From contig DATJLS010000054.1 in NCBI GenBank assembly GCA_035509315.1, positions 186,001 to 250,000 of the forward strand: a stretch of DNA of 64,000 nucleotides, read 5' to 3'. The notes beneath the pieces are model-generated. The model was not told the origin of the DNA. It searched no databases and saw nothing but the letters and a program-made list of their open reading frames with translations. This document shows, one piece after another, positions 33,359-41,701 of the stretch (the first letter of the stretch is position 1; each line of letters starts with the position of its first letter). The position numbers and the translations under genes were made by a program. This stretch comes from JAKAWQ01 sp035509315. Lineage in GTDB: Bacteria > Pseudomonadota > Alphaproteobacteria > Acetobacterales > Acetobacteraceae.

Positions 33359-34060
33359 TCAGCGGATGCTGTGATCGGGTGCGTCGAGCTGGAGGCCGGC
33401 GGAGACGAGCGCCGAGCCCCCCGGCGCGGCATAGGGCGCAGGCGCTTCCGCCACTTCGACATGACCTTCCCAGCCCGCCAACCCACCATTGGAAAGCCCG
33501 CTCGCCCGGATCGCGCTGAGATCGCTCGGGCTCATCGGCGGCACGGGCAGGTTTTCGGCCACCATCTCGGCCGGCAACGCCCCCGGGCGCGCATGATAGA
33601 TGAAGCCGTAGGTCGGATAATCGGAGCCGAAATGCCCCCCGCCGATGCTGACGCGCACCTCCGTCCAGTCATTCTCGGGCGAGACGTCCACCACCGGCAC
33701 GCCGAGCCGGATCACGCCCGCCGGAAGCCAGTTCGCCTGATCGACCAGGATCTCACGCGAATTCACGATCCCGCTCACCACGGCGACATGTCCGAGCGGC
33801 ATGCTGCGAATCGAGCGAAAGGCCAGCACGGCGCCCGGCTCCGGTACCTGCCCGCGAGCATAATGGCCGGCGGCGTTGTACCACCATTGCCAGGCATTGC
33901 CCGGCAAGTTGATGCCGCTGCGCTGGATCGCATAGGGCACGCAGGAGACGAAGTAGTAGCGCGCCTGGGCCGGTCTGGGAGAAGCAAGCGAGAGAAAGGC
34001 GGTCAAAGGAAGGAGGAACAAGCCAAAGAAAAGATGCGAGAATCCCTTCTTCCGCCGCAT
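33359..34060 (-). CDS. Secreted CHAP-domain protein
   Basis: This 233-residue protein has a signal peptide (to about residue 33, PAQA). A CHAP amidase/peptidase core follows: the probable nucleophile is Cys in VSCVPYAIQRSG, the His is in LGHVAVVSGI and the acidic partner is near VDQANW. The C-terminal 60 residues are Pro/Ala-rich. CHAP enzymes cut peptidoglycan cross-links or glutathionylspermidine; a cell-wall role is likely from its export. It stands alone between ppk2 and ridA. Confidence 0.85.
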   Translation of the reverse strand: MRRKKGFSHLFFGLFLLPLTAFLSLASPRPAQARYYFVSCVPYAIQRSGINLPGNAWQWWYNAAGHYARGQVPEPGAVLAFRSIRSMPLGHVAVVSGIVNSREILVDQANWLPAGVIRLGVPVVDVSPENDWTEVRVSIGGGHFGSDYPTYGFIYHARPGALPAEMVAENLPVPPMSPSDLSAIRASGLSNGGLAGWEGHVEVAEAPAPYAAPGGSALVSAGLQLDAPDHSIR

Positions 34061-34226
34061 GCTCGCTACCCCCTTTGTTACGAACGCCGCAGTTCCGTAA
34101 CCTCAGGGATGCGCTGCGCGCAAATCACATCGTGCCGGAATCAATCATCGGAGCGCAATTTTTCAATCCATGCTTGTGGATATTTGCTCAGTTTATGACT
34201 GAAATCCTACGTAACGAGTCGTGAGC

Positions 34227-34577
34227 TTATTTGCAGGCAGTGACCATGATCTCCACGAGATGGCGAGGATCGGCCATGTCCGCCTGCACGCATGCGCGCG
34301 CCGGCGCTCCGCCGGCAGGAAGCCACGCGGCCCAGATTTCGTTCATGGCCTCACGGTCGCGGATATCCTTGACCCAGATCTGGGCCTGGAGAAGGCGGGT
34401 CTTGTCCGTGCCGTGGGCTTCCAGAAGCCGGTCAATCTCGTCCAGAACCTGCCGGGTCTGACCTTTGATATCGAGCGAGAGATCGCTGGCCGTGGCTCCA
34501 GCCAGAAATACGAACCCATGATATTCAACGGCTTGAGATAGAATCTTGCCGGCGTCTGTCCGGATGATCTTGCTCAT
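34227..34577 (-). CDS. RidA/YjgF-family protein
   Basis: This 116-residue trimer-forming enzyme family hydrolyses reactive imine/enamine intermediates of amino acid metabolism. The sequence shows GFVFLAGATASD, then IKGQTRQVLDEIDRLLEAHGTDK, IWVKDIRDREAMNEIWAAWLP and a C-terminal ACVQADMADPRHLVEIMVTA. The catalytic Arg of canonical RidA appears as RAC-V (PARACVQADM). It is a single gene flanked by intergenic repeat E on its 5' side. Confidence 0.88.
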   Translation of the reverse strand: MSKIIRTDAGKILSQAVEYHGFVFLAGATASDLSLDIKGQTRQVLDEIDRLLEAHGTDKTRLLQAQIWVKDIRDREAMNEIWAAWLPAGGAPARACVQADMADPRHLVEIMVTACK

Positions 34578-34607
34578 GGCACCCCTTCGCGCGATCGGCC
34601 CGATTCT

Positions 34608-34729
34608 CGAGCGGGATGAGATCGCTCGCGCTCACGGATCCCACCCTCAATCATTGTTTCATCGCGTGAGTCTGTTTTTTCGCGTGAGTCTGGCCTGCGA
34701 TGATTCCCCCTTCGGTTGTCACGCTCTAG
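34608..34729 (-). repeat. Dispersed palindromic repeat, copy E
   Basis: Read on the minus strand it begins CTAGAGCGTGAC, then CGAAGGGGGAATCAT, then two ACTCACGCG blocks, and ends GTGAGCGCGAGCGATC and CATCCCGCTC. It has an extra internal duplication relative to the other copies. It lies between ridA and a lipoprotein gene. Confidence 0.65.
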
Positions 34730-34771
34730 GGCCTCCGTCCTGCCCCGACAAGAACCGGGATCGCGGGAGGA

Positions 34772-35170
34772 TCAGGGAGCGGGCGGAGACGCCGGTGGCG
34801 GCGCTGGAGGCAGCGGGGGCGGAGGAGGAGCCGCCGATGCCCGCGCCGGGGCCGGCGCGATCGGGGACGGGCCGCTTGCGCCGCGAAGGCAGTCCTGAAC
34901 CATTTGCCGGTGGCTGTACTGGTCGGCAAGGCTCTGTACCTGGGCAAATTGCGGCGTCGTGGAGGCGTAGGGCGTGAGGCTGCTGTCGGGCTGGTAGAGG
35001 CTGGAGCGATTCTGGATCAGGAACTGCTGCTCCGCCTGGCTGCGGCAGGCCGCGATGGCCGCCTGCTGCTGCGGCGTCGGCGGTGGCGGCGTCTCGCAGC
35101 CGACAAGTCCCGCGAGGACGAGGACCGCGCCGAGGGCGCAGCAGCCAAAAGGGAGCGGCTTCAGGATCAT
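34772..35170 (-). CDS. Small proline-rich lipoprotein
   Basis: This 132-residue protein has a lipoprotein signal (ALGAVLVLAGLVGC; lipobox LVGC) and then ETPPPPTPQQQAAIAACRSQAEQQFLIQNR. It has a helical middle with two more cysteines (AACRSQ, QDCLRG) and a C-terminal Pro/Ala-rich tail ending PPASPPAP. I recognise no function. ATG 35170 starts the lipoprotein leader. It is in the same direction as the Kef-type antiporter gene, 71 nt upstream. Confidence 0.75.
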   Translation of the reverse strand: MILKPLPFGCCALGAVLVLAGLVGCETPPPPTPQQQAAIAACRSQAEQQFLIQNRSSLYQPDSSLTPYASTTPQFAQVQSLADQYSHRQMVQDCLRGASGPSPIAPAPARASAAPPPPPLPPAPPPASPPAP

Positions 35171-35241
35171 GGCGGCAGGATGAACCCCTGGCGTGGCGGG
35201 CGCCAGACCTGGCTCGCAGTGCCTGGCTCGTGAAATCCAGC

Positions 35242-37017
35242 TCATGCGCGTTCGCGATCGGCCTCGAGCAGAACGGCAAGCTCTTCGGCCGCCTGCTGGG
35301 TCGTCTGGATAAGCTGCTTCTCATCCATATAGATCGCATGCGTCTCGGCAAGCAGGCGCTCGTCGTACTCGCTGAAGATCTCGGTCGTGCGCTTGGCCTC
35401 GGCACCTGGCACGCCGAGCTCCTCGAGCGCCATCTCCGCGAGCCTGAGGCTTGAGAAGAACGTCTCGCGGATGATCCGGCTTACACCGCGGTCCATGAGC
35501 ATATGGGCCGCGCGCCGGTCGCGTGCGCGAGCGAGAATTTTCAGATGGGGGAAGTCGCTCTTCGCGGTCTCGACGATCTTCAGAGTCTCGTCGAGCTCGT
35601 CGGGCGCGATGATGATCAGCCGCGCCGTCTCCGCGCCGGCTGCGCGCAGCACATCCGGCCTTGCCGGGTCCCCGAAATAGACCCGGCCACCAAAACGGCG
35701 CACCACGGCGATCTGCGCCGGACTGCGATCGAGCGCGGTGAAGGGAATATGTTGCAGGCTGAGGATGCGGCCGACGATCTGGCCCACGCGCCCGAAGCCG
35801 CAGATGAGGACTGGGGGGTCCGATTGAGGTATCGCGTCCGGCGGCTCCGGTTTCTGCCTCTCGAAGCGCGGGACCAGGAATTGCTCCGAGGCGGCGAAAA
35901 GCAGCGGCGTCGCCGCCATCGAGAACGCGGTCGCGAGCGTGGCGAAAGAAGCAGCTTGATGGGAGAGTGCGCCGAAACCCTCGGCGGAGGAGAAGAAGAC
36001 GAAGGTGAGCTCGCTCCCTTGCGCCATCGCAATCGCGAAGCGCAGCGCGCCCCCCACTGTCTCGCGCTTGAGGAAACCCAGGCCGAAGGCGATCGCGCCC
36101 TTGATCACGATGAGGCCGATGACGGCGGCCGCGACTTCGAGCGGTCGGGTCCTGGCGAGGGACAGATCGGCCGACATGCCGACGGAAAGGAAGAAGAAGC
36201 CAAGGAGCAGGCCCTGGAAGGGTTCGATATCCGCCTGCAGCTCATGGCGATACTCGGAATCCGAGAGCAGCACGCCGGCCGCGAAGGCCCCGAGCGAAGG
36301 CGAGAGTCCGGCGATCTCGGCGATCTGGGCAGCCCCCAGCACCACAAGGAGCGCTGTCGCGGTGAAGAGCTCCGGGGTGCGCGCCCCGCCCACGATGGCG
36401 AAAGCCGAGCGGAGAAAGAACTGCCCGGCGAGCAGGATCACCGCGATCGCGGCGAGCGTCCGCCCGACCTGAAGCCATGGGAGATGGGTCGGCAGATGCA
36501 GTGACGGCAGATGCCCGGGTGCAAGCAGCGGCAGCAGCGCCACCAGCGGAACGAAGGCGATATCCTGAAAGAGCAGGACCGCGAACGCATCCCGCCCGGG
36601 CGGCGAGGCATGCAGGTTCCGTTCCCGCAGCATCGGCAGCACGATCGCGGTCGAGGAAAGGGCGAGGCCGGCACCGAGGACCAGGCAATCTCTCCAGGGG
36701 ATGCCAGCGGTCCAGCCGAGCGCGGCGATCACCGTCGCGGTGGGCACGAGCTGACCGGGACCAAGCCCGAGCAGTGATTTGCGCAGTAGCCACAGCCGGT
36801 GCGGCCGGAGCTCAAGCCCGATCAGGAACAGCAGCATGATGATGCCGAGCGTCGAGACGGCGGCGATCTGATTGACATTGCTCACGAGCGCGAGCCCGGT
36901 GGGACCGATCACGGCGCCGGCCAGGAGATAGCCGAGGATGCTGCCGAGACCGAGGCGGCGGCTGAGGGTGACCGCAATCGCGATCGCCCCGAGCAGAATG
37001 ACGAGAGCGGTGAGCAT
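35242..37017 (-). CDS. Kef-type monovalent cation:proton antiporter with RCK domain
   Basis: This 591-residue CPA2 antiporter has an N-terminal membrane domain of about 12 helices (LGSILGYLLAGAVIGPTGLAL, GLGLALSSTAIVLPML region, LSPSLGAFAAGVLLSDSEYRHEL). A Rossmann-type RCK_N domain starts PPVLICGFGRVGQIVGRIL and includes GDPARPDVLRAAG. KefB/KefC proteins expel K+ in exchange for H+ under control of glutathione adducts, which would suit a cell that makes electrophilic aldehydes. The regulation is inferred. The start at 37017 begins the first helix. Confidence 0.9.
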   Translation of the reverse strand: MLTALVILLGAIAIAVTLSRRLGLGSILGYLLAGAVIGPTGLALVSNVNQIAAVSTLGIIMLLFLIGLELRPHRLWLLRKSLLGLGPGQLVPTATVIAALGWTAGIPWRDCLVLGAGLALSSTAIVLPMLRERNLHASPPGRDAFAVLLFQDIAFVPLVALLPLLAPGHLPSLHLPTHLPWLQVGRTLAAIAVILLAGQFFLRSAFAIVGGARTPELFTATALLVVLGAAQIAEIAGLSPSLGAFAAGVLLSDSEYRHELQADIEPFQGLLLGFFFLSVGMSADLSLARTRPLEVAAAVIGLIVIKGAIAFGLGFLKRETVGGALRFAIAMAQGSELTFVFFSSAEGFGALSHQAASFATLATAFSMAATPLLFAASEQFLVPRFERQKPEPPDAIPQSDPPVLICGFGRVGQIVGRILSLQHIPFTALDRSPAQIAVVRRFGGRVYFGDPARPDVLRAAGAETARLIIIAPDELDETLKIVETAKSDFPHLKILARARDRRAAHMLMDRGVSRIIRETFFSSLRLAEMALEELGVPGAEAKRTTEIFSEYDERLLAETHAIYMDEKQLIQTTQQAAEELAVLLEADRERA

Positions 37018-37026
37018 GGACCCTTC

Positions 37027-37110
37027 TAGAGCGTGATCGCCGAAGGTGGCATCACCGAAGGCGTGAATCACGCGCGAAAACAAAGGACGAGAGCGGGATT
37101 CGTGAGCGCG
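37027..37110 (+). repeat. Dispersed palindromic repeat, copy B
   Basis: It reads TAGAGCGTGATCGCCGAAGG, then TGGCATCACCGAAGGCGTGA, then ATCACGCGCGAAAACA, then GAGAGCGGGATTCGTGAGCG. It faces copy C (37256-37355) in inverted orientation across about 150 nt. The gap 37018-37352 holds these copies and a degraded third one (37155-37218), with no gene recognised. Confidence 0.72.
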
Positions 37111-37255
37111 GGCAATCCAACCCGCCGTCGCGGGCCCGGTGGCGGCGGTGAGGCAAGAGCGTAATGACTTTACATCGTCACGTTCTGATCGTGCTCGCAA
37201 GACGGAGAGCGGGCACGGTTTGCGGGAGCCTGCGCGAGCGTCTGCCGCATCTGGA

Positions 37256-37355
37256 ACGGGATGCGCTCGCTTGCGCTCCCTTATGCCACTCTCGCCATCT
37301 GTTTTCCCGCGTGATTCACGCCTTCGGTGATTCCACCTCCGGTCATCACGCTCTA
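37256..37355 (-). repeat. Dispersed palindromic repeat, copy C
   Basis: Minus-strand order is TAGAGCGTGATGACCGGAGG, then TGGAATCACCGAAGGCGTGA, then ATCACGCGGGAAAACAG, ending GAGCGCAAGCGAGCGC. Its 5' TAG at 37353-37355 doubles as the stop codon of the SMP-30 gene. It pairs with copy B as an inverted duplicate. Confidence 0.72.
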
Positions 37356-38273
37356 GCGCGTGTGTGCGAGCTTGAGGCCAGGCTCGGGCCAGTCCAGCAC
37401 GGCGAGCCGACCGGTGCCGGAGAGCGTGACATAGGCGGTGTGGAGATCGGGCCCGCCGAAGCAGAGATTGGTTGTCATCGGGTCCGGCAATTTCACCTGG
37501 CTGAGGACATCTCCGCCAGGCGAGGCGACGGTGATGGCCCCGCTCACCAGCGTGGCAACACAGATATTGCCGGCAGCTGTGACCGCGAGACTGTCGAAGC
37601 GCTGATAGCCCGGCAGGCCAACCACCAGACGCCCGCCATGGGGCGACGGCCAGGGCTGCTTCGCGACCTTGCCGGGTTCCTCGATATCGAACGCCCAGAG
37701 GCGCGATGTTTCCGTCTCCGCAACATAGAGTGTCTGCCCGTCGGGTGAGAGGCCGATCCCGTTCGGGGTGAGGACGGGATGGGCGACCTCGACGATGCGC
37801 GAGCCATCGGCACGCGCGTAATAGACGCCGCCATGATCGCGCTCGTGCGGGCGGTTCTTCCCGAGATCGGTGAAATAGAAGCCGCCATGCGCGTCGAAGA
37901 CGAGGTCGTTCGGCCCCCGCAGCTTTCGCCCGTCACAGGCATCGTACAGCAGGCTGACCGCGCCGCTCGCTTGGTCGATACGTTCGATGCGCCCGCCGGT
38001 GTAATCGTCGGGCTGGTATCCGGTGCGCAGGATCTTTCCGTCATCGATCCAGCCGAAGCCGCCATTGTTGCAGCAATAGAATGCCCCGTCGGGGCCGATC
38101 GCAAGGCCGTTGGGTCCGCCGCCCGGTGTTGCGATCGTTGTGATCGCGCCGCTCGCGCCGACGCGGCTTATCCTGCCCCGGGCGATCTCCACGAGTGCTA
38201 CGGACCCATCCGCCATCGCAACCGGGCCTTCCGGAAAGCGCAGCCCCGTGGCCAGGATTTTCGGCTCCACCAT
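37353..38273 (-). CDS. SMP-30/gluconolactonase-family beta-propeller hydrolase
   Basis: This is a 306-residue calcium-dependent lactonase family member. The metal-ligand Glu is in LRFPEGPVAMADGS. RGPNDLVFDAHGGFYFTDLG and VLTPNGIGLSPDGQTLYVAETET carry the family Asn and Asp ligands. It likely hydrolyses sugar lactones in the cytoplasm; the substrate is not evident. The start ATG at 38273 has GGGGAAA upstream, and the stop lies in repeat C. thiE follows upstream by 15 nt in the same direction, though the functions appear unrelated. Confidence 0.88.
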   Translation of the reverse strand: MVEPKILATGLRFPEGPVAMADGSVALVEIARGRISRVGASGAITTIATPGGGPNGLAIGPDGAFYCCNNGGFGWIDDGKILRTGYQPDDYTGGRIERIDQASGAVSLLYDACDGRKLRGPNDLVFDAHGGFYFTDLGKNRPHERDHGGVYYARADGSRIVEVAHPVLTPNGIGLSPDGQTLYVAETETSRLWAFDIEEPGKVAKQPWPSPHGGRLVVGLPGYQRFDSLAVTAAGNICVATLVSGAITVASPGGDVLSQVKLPDPMTTNLCFGGPDLHTAYVTLSGTGRLAVLDWPEPGLKLAHTR

Positions 38274-38288
38274 CTCTTTTTCCCCACG

Positions 38289-38945
38289 TCATGCGGTGTC
38301 GAGCGAAGCTGCGATTGCCGCGTTGAGGGCGCGCACGCCTGTGGCCGGGCCCTCGGGATGGTTCCAGACGGAACCGACGACGGCCAGAAAATCGGCCCCC
38401 GCTTTCACCAGAGGGGCACAGTTCGCGGCGGTGATCCCGCCGATCGCCACAGAAGGGATCTCCGTCAGCTCCGACCACCAGCCCAGGATCTCCGGATCCG
38501 CATGTGTCGGCGCCGCCTTCGTCGTGGTGGGAAAGAAGGCGCCGAACGCGGCATAATCCGCCCCGTCTTCGCCCGCCCGCATGGCGAGATCGCGGCTCGC
38601 ATGGCAGGTCACGCCGAGAGTGCGGTCGGGGCCGAGGATACGCCGCGCCTCTTTCCCCGCCATATCGGTCTGACCGACATGGGCGCCATCGCAGCCCGTC
38701 TCGACGGCGAGGTCGGGCCGATCGTTGAGGATGAAGGCAACGCCGCGGGACTGAGCGACCGGGGCAAGGACAGCGATGGCGTGTCTCAGGACGGCATCGT
38801 CGATCTCCTTAAGCCGGAGCTGCACGGCCGCAACATCGCCGGCATCGAGCGCGGCGGCGAGATCGTCTCGGAAACGTTCCGGCGCGAGCCTCGGTGGCGT
38901 GACCAGGTAAAGCCGACAAACCCGTGTGCCGCCCGTTTCGCTCAA
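38289..38945 (-). CDS. thiE: Thiamine-phosphate synthase
   Basis: This 218-residue TIM barrel joins the thiazole and pyrimidine halves of thiamine. Motifs include RLYLVTPP, VAAVQLRLKEID, FILNDRPDLAVETGCDGAHVGQTDM, GVTCHASRDLAMRAGEDGADYAAFGAFFPTTTK and IPSVAIGGITAANCAPLVKAGADFLAVVG. It starts at TTG 38945 with AGGGAAAG upstream; no ATG is available. The canonical substrate-binding Lys in QxRxK is retained (QLRLKE). No other thiamine gene or TPP riboswitch was seen nearby. Confidence 0.92.
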   Translation of the reverse strand: MSETGGTRVCRLYLVTPPRLAPERFRDDLAAALDAGDVAAVQLRLKEIDDAVLRHAIAVLAPVAQSRGVAFILNDRPDLAVETGCDGAHVGQTDMAGKEARRILGPDRTLGVTCHASRDLAMRAGEDGADYAAFGAFFPTTTKAAPTHADPEILGWWSELTEIPSVAIGGITAANCAPLVKAGADFLAVVGSVWNHPEGPATGVRALNAAIAASLDTA

Positions 38946-38989
38946 TTCACTGCTTTCCCTGAAGAGCCGGGCACCCTTTCGAGCAAGAG

Positions 38990-39082
38990 GCGTTCGCTCG
39001 CGCTTACCGATCCCGCTCTCGCCACTTGTTTTCCCGCGTGATTCACGCCTCCGGTTTTCCCGCCTCCGGCGATCACGCTCTA
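38990..39082 (-). repeat. Dispersed palindromic repeat, copy D
   Basis: Minus strand reads TAGAGCGTGATCGCCGGAGG, then CGGGAAAACCGGAGGCGTGA, then ATCACGCGGGAAAACAAG, then GCGAGAGCGGGATCGGTAAG. The second part differs from other copies (GGAAAACCGG replaces GnATCACCG). It lies upstream of thiE. Confidence 0.7.
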
Positions 39083-39101
39083 CGCGATGCCGCCCACCCT
39101 G

Positions 39102-39539
39102 TCATGAGGAGGTCTGCCGGAGCCAGGCGGCCAGCCCGCGCGCGGCTTCCGGCCGGGCAAGATCGAGCGCCGGGGGGGCGGCGGGAAGCAGGCGCGCGCC
39201 GAGCCGGGCAGCGCTTTCTGCAAGCATCGGAAAGGCCGGGCAGAGCGGGTCCAGCACGATCCCTCTGAGGCCGATCCGCAAGGCTTCGAGGGCGCGGCCC
39301 GGCGCATCCGCGCAATCGAGGAGATCCGTGGCATCGGTCTCCGGAAATCGTCCGCACGCCAGTTCGATCATGGCCTGCCACCAGCCCGCGCCGGCATAGA
39401 GCGCCGCCCCCGGCGCCGAGAGCAAGATGAGCGGCAGGCCCGGTGCCAGAGCCGTGCAGGCATCGGCGAGCCCATGCACGATCACCGCTCTCGGGATGCC
39501 CAAAAGGACGCCCGGGGGAATGATCGTTCGCAGGATCAT
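39102..39539 (-). CDS. Conserved hypothetical protein
   Basis: This 145-residue protein is Ala/Leu/Pro-rich: MILRTIIPPGVLLGIPRAVIVHGLADACTALAPG, then LILLSAPGAALYAGAGWWQAMIELACGRFPETDATDLLDCADAPG and ALRIGLRGIVLDPLCPAFPML. I do not recognise a family. It is divergent from the zapA group with no gap and has no signal peptide. Codon use looks coding, and ATG 39539 is plausible. It may be a small cytosolic enzyme subunit or accessory protein. Confidence 0.6.
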   Translation of the reverse strand: MILRTIIPPGVLLGIPRAVIVHGLADACTALAPGLPLILLSAPGAALYAGAGWWQAMIELACGRFPETDATDLLDCADAPGRALEALRIGLRGIVLDPLCPAFPMLAESAARLGARLLPAAPPALDLARPEAARGLAAWLRQTSS

Positions 39540-39619
39540 GCTTGACGTTCAAGCAATTGCGCGCGTTGATTGCAACTGTGCTGGAAAATTCGAGGAAGCC
39601 TGTGGCTTCGGAGTCGAGG

Positions 39620-39805
39620 ATGCCGGAGAGCGAGGAGGTGGCTGCCGCGGCGGCGCGCCTCGAGGCGGCCCTGGAACGAATTGCCCAGCAGGCAGCGAAG
39701 CGACCGCCGGAGGAAGGCGGAGAGGATCGGCGCATTGCCGAGGTGGTATCACGGCTCGAGGCGCTGATCGCGACCGTGCGCAGCGCCCTTGCCAGGCCGA
39801 ATTGA
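39620..39805 (+). CDS. Small coiled-coil protein upstream of zapA (DUF4164-like)
   Basis: This is about 61 residues from ATG 39620 (MPESEEVAAAAARLEAALERIAQQ...), with a helical heptad pattern to RLEALIATVRSALARPN. A TTG at 39542 in the same frame would make 87 residues but would abut the divergent gene. Similar short coiled-coil proteins commonly precede zapA in alphaproteobacteria. A cell-division role is inferred from position. Confidence 0.6.
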   Translation: MPESEEVAAAAARLEAALERIAQQAAKRPPEEGGEDRRIAEVVSRLEALIATVRSALARPN

Positions 39806-39821
39806 GGGGTGAGGGGCCTGC

Positions 39822-40145
39822 ATGGCGGAAGTGAGCGTACGCGTGAACGGCTATGTCTATACCGTCGGCTGCGAGGACGGGCAGGAGGCGCATCTGCAGG
39901 CGATGGCCGGCGAAGTCGACACACGGATCACCAGCATCAAGGCGGTTGGCGCGCAGAGTGGCGAGGCGCGGCTGCTGCTGCTGGCCGCACTGCTTCTCGC
40001 CGACGAGCTTTCGGACATGAAGCTCACGAAGCCTGAGCCCTCGCCCGGGGCCTTGTCTCAGGGCCGGGATGCCGTTCTCGCCCGCCGGCTCGGCCGGCTT
40101 GCCGGTCGCGCCGAAGCGATTGCCGACGCCCTTGAGCGACCTTAA
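39822..40145 (+). CDS. zapA: Cell division protein ZapA
   Basis: This 107-residue FtsZ-bundling factor opens EVSVRVNGYVYTVGCEDGQEAHLQAMAGEVDTRI, the usual ZapA N-terminal domain. A helix (LLLLAALLLADELSDMKL) and a shorter coiled tail follow. It acts at the Z-ring in the cytoplasm. It lies 16 nt after the coiled-coil gene and is followed by 6S RNA and fau, the standard bacterial order. Confidence 0.92.
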   Translation: MAEVSVRVNGYVYTVGCEDGQEAHLQAMAGEVDTRITSIKAVGAQSGEARLLLLAALLLADELSDMKLTKPEPSPGALSQGRDAVLARRLGRLAGRAEAIADALERP

Positions 40146-40152
40146 ATTGGGT

Positions 40153-40282
40153 CATGCGGGGCTGCCCGGTGCGTCAGGCAATTCATCCCCGGGGCCAGTA
40201 AGCATCCTCTCGGGAGCTGGCGCTGCCGCGATCCTGGTCGCGGTATCCGGCGCCCACCTGCAAGCGCAGGCCTTGGGAGGGT
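40153..40282 (+). ncRNA. ssrS: 6S RNA
   Basis: The 152-nt space between zapA and the 5-formyltetrahydrofolate cyclo-ligase gene is the conserved place of 6S RNA. The sequence has 6S-like features: TGCCCGGTGCGTCAGGCA near the 5' end, GCATCCTCTCGGGAGCT mid-way, then CGGCGCCCACCTG and CTTGGGAGGG near the 3' end, echoing alphaproteobacterial 6S RNAs. 6S RNA binds the sigma-70 RNA polymerase holoenzyme in stationary phase. The ends are approximate, and no covariance search was run. Confidence 0.72.
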
Positions 40283-40297
40283 GAGACGCCAACGGCC

Positions 40298-40870
40298 ATG
40301 GCGGCTCCGCACCCCGATCTCAAGCGGATCAAGAAAGCGGCGCGGCTTGCGGCCCTCGCGCGGCGCGTCGGAGCAGACCCGGCGCTGGGTGAGCGTCTCG
40401 CTATCCACGTGCTTGCGGAAGCGCCGCCGCCCGAAGGGGCCATCGTCGCGGGCTATTGGCCGATCGGCGAGGAGATCGATATCCGCCCGCTGCTCATCCG
40501 CCTCAATGAGCGCGGCCATGTCATCGTGCTTCCCGAAACCCCGCGCCGCGGCGAGGTTCTGCGCTTCCGCCGCTGGGCACCCGGGGACGCGTTGATGCCG
40601 GGGCGCTTCGGCACTTTTGCCCCGCACGGGGAGATCATGATCCCTGATTACATCGTCGTGCCGCTGCTTGCCTTCGACCGCGCGGGACGACGCCTCGGCT
40701 ATGGCGGCGGTTATTACGACCGCACGCTCAAGGAATTGCCGGCGGTGCCGCGCGTCGGCGCGGCCTTCGCGATCCAGGAGATTCCCGAGGTTCCGGCCGG
40801 GCCGGCCGATATCCGGCTGCCGGCGGTCGCGACGGAGAATGGTGTCATCTTGTGCACGGAAGATGGCTGA
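40298..40870 (+). CDS. fau: 5-formyltetrahydrofolate cyclo-ligase
   Basis: This 190-residue enzyme converts 5-formyl-THF to 5,10-methenyl-THF using ATP. It has IVAGYWPIGEEIDIRPLL, HVIVLPETPRRGEVLRFRRW, DYIVVPLLAFDRAGRRLGYGGGYYDRTL (the family box) and GAAFAIQEIPEVP. It is the expected partner of 6S RNA downstream of zapA. It also fits C1 metabolism, since folate intermediates carry formaldehyde-derived carbon. The ATG at 40298 is used. Confidence 0.93.
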   Translation: MAAPHPDLKRIKKAARLAALARRVGADPALGERLAIHVLAEAPPPEGAIVAGYWPIGEEIDIRPLLIRLNERGHVIVLPETPRRGEVLRFRRWAPGDALMPGRFGTFAPHGEIMIPDYIVVPLLAFDRAGRRLGYGGGYYDRTLKELPAVPRVGAAFAIQEIPEVPAGPADIRLPAVATENGVILCTEDG

Positions 40871-40873
40871 GGA

Positions 40874-41689
40874 ATGCGCATTCTTTTCCTCGGCGACGTG
40901 GTCGGCCGCGTCGGCCGCGAGGCCGTCGCGGCTGCGCTGCCGGGCTTGCGGGCCGCGCTTGCGGTCGATCTCGCGATCGTCAATGCCGAGAATGCCTCGC
41001 ACGGGTTCGGGCTTGCGCCCGAGATGGCGCGCGCGCTTTTCGCGGCCGGGGCGGATGTCCTCACGCTCGGCAATCATGCCTGGGACCGGCGCGAGATCAT
41101 CGGCTTCATCGCCGACGAGCCCCGCCTCATCCGTCCGCTCAATTTCCCGCCCGGCACACCCGGCGCGGGCGCGAGCCTCGTTTCGCTCGCCGACGGCCGC
41201 AAGGCGCTGGTGCTGAACGCCATCGGCAGGCTTTTCATGGATCTTGCCGATTGCCCGTTCCGCGGCACCGAGCGGGTGCTCGCCGCGTATCGGCTCGGCG
41301 TGACGGTCGGCGCCATCGTGATCGACTTCCACGCGGAGGCGACCAGCGAGAAGATGGCCTTCGGGCACTCCTTCGATGGAAAAGTGTCACTCATCGTCGG
41401 CACCCATACCCATTGCCCTTCGGCGGACCATCAGATCCTGCCCGGCGGCACGGCCTTCATCTCGGATCTCGGCATGTGCGGGGATTATGACAGCGTGATC
41501 GGCATGCAGAAGGGGCCCGCGAGCGCGCGCTTCTGGGGCCGGGTGGGGGGAGAACGGCTCTCCCCGGCCGATGGCGAGGCCACGCTCTGCGGCGTCTTCG
41601 TCGAGACCGATGATGCCACCGGCCTTGCCCGCCGGATCGAGCCGCTGCGGCTGGGCGGGCGGCTCTCCCAGGCGATGCCGGCGCGCTAG
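40874..41689 (+). CDS. ymdB: YmdB-family metallophosphoesterase
   Basis: This 271-residue phosphoesterase of the TIGR00282 type has the di-metal motifs FLGDVVGRVGREAV, NAENASHGFGL, TLGNHAWDRREI, DFHAEATSEKMAFG and GTHTHCPSADHQILPGGTAFISDLGMCG. YmdB in Bacillus hydrolyses cyclic nucleotides and affects RNA decay. Starting 3 nt after fau, it is in one operon with it. No unusual features. Confidence 0.92.
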   Translation: MRILFLGDVVGRVGREAVAAALPGLRAALAVDLAIVNAENASHGFGLAPEMARALFAAGADVLTLGNHAWDRREIIGFIADEPRLIRPLNFPPGTPGAGASLVSLADGRKALVLNAIGRLFMDLADCPFRGTERVLAAYRLGVTVGAIVIDFHAEATSEKMAFGHSFDGKVSLIVGTHTHCPSADHQILPGGTAFISDLGMCGDYDSVIGMQKGPASARFWGRVGGERLSPADGEATLCGVFVETDDATGLARRIEPLRLGGRLSQAMPAR

Positions 41690-41701
41690 AGATAATAAAT
41701 C

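Noticed and set aside
37164..37748. 194-residue plus-strand ORF spanning repeat C and the SMP-30 gene end
   Set aside because: Its first half is repeat DNA and the rest is antisense to the SMP-30 gene.
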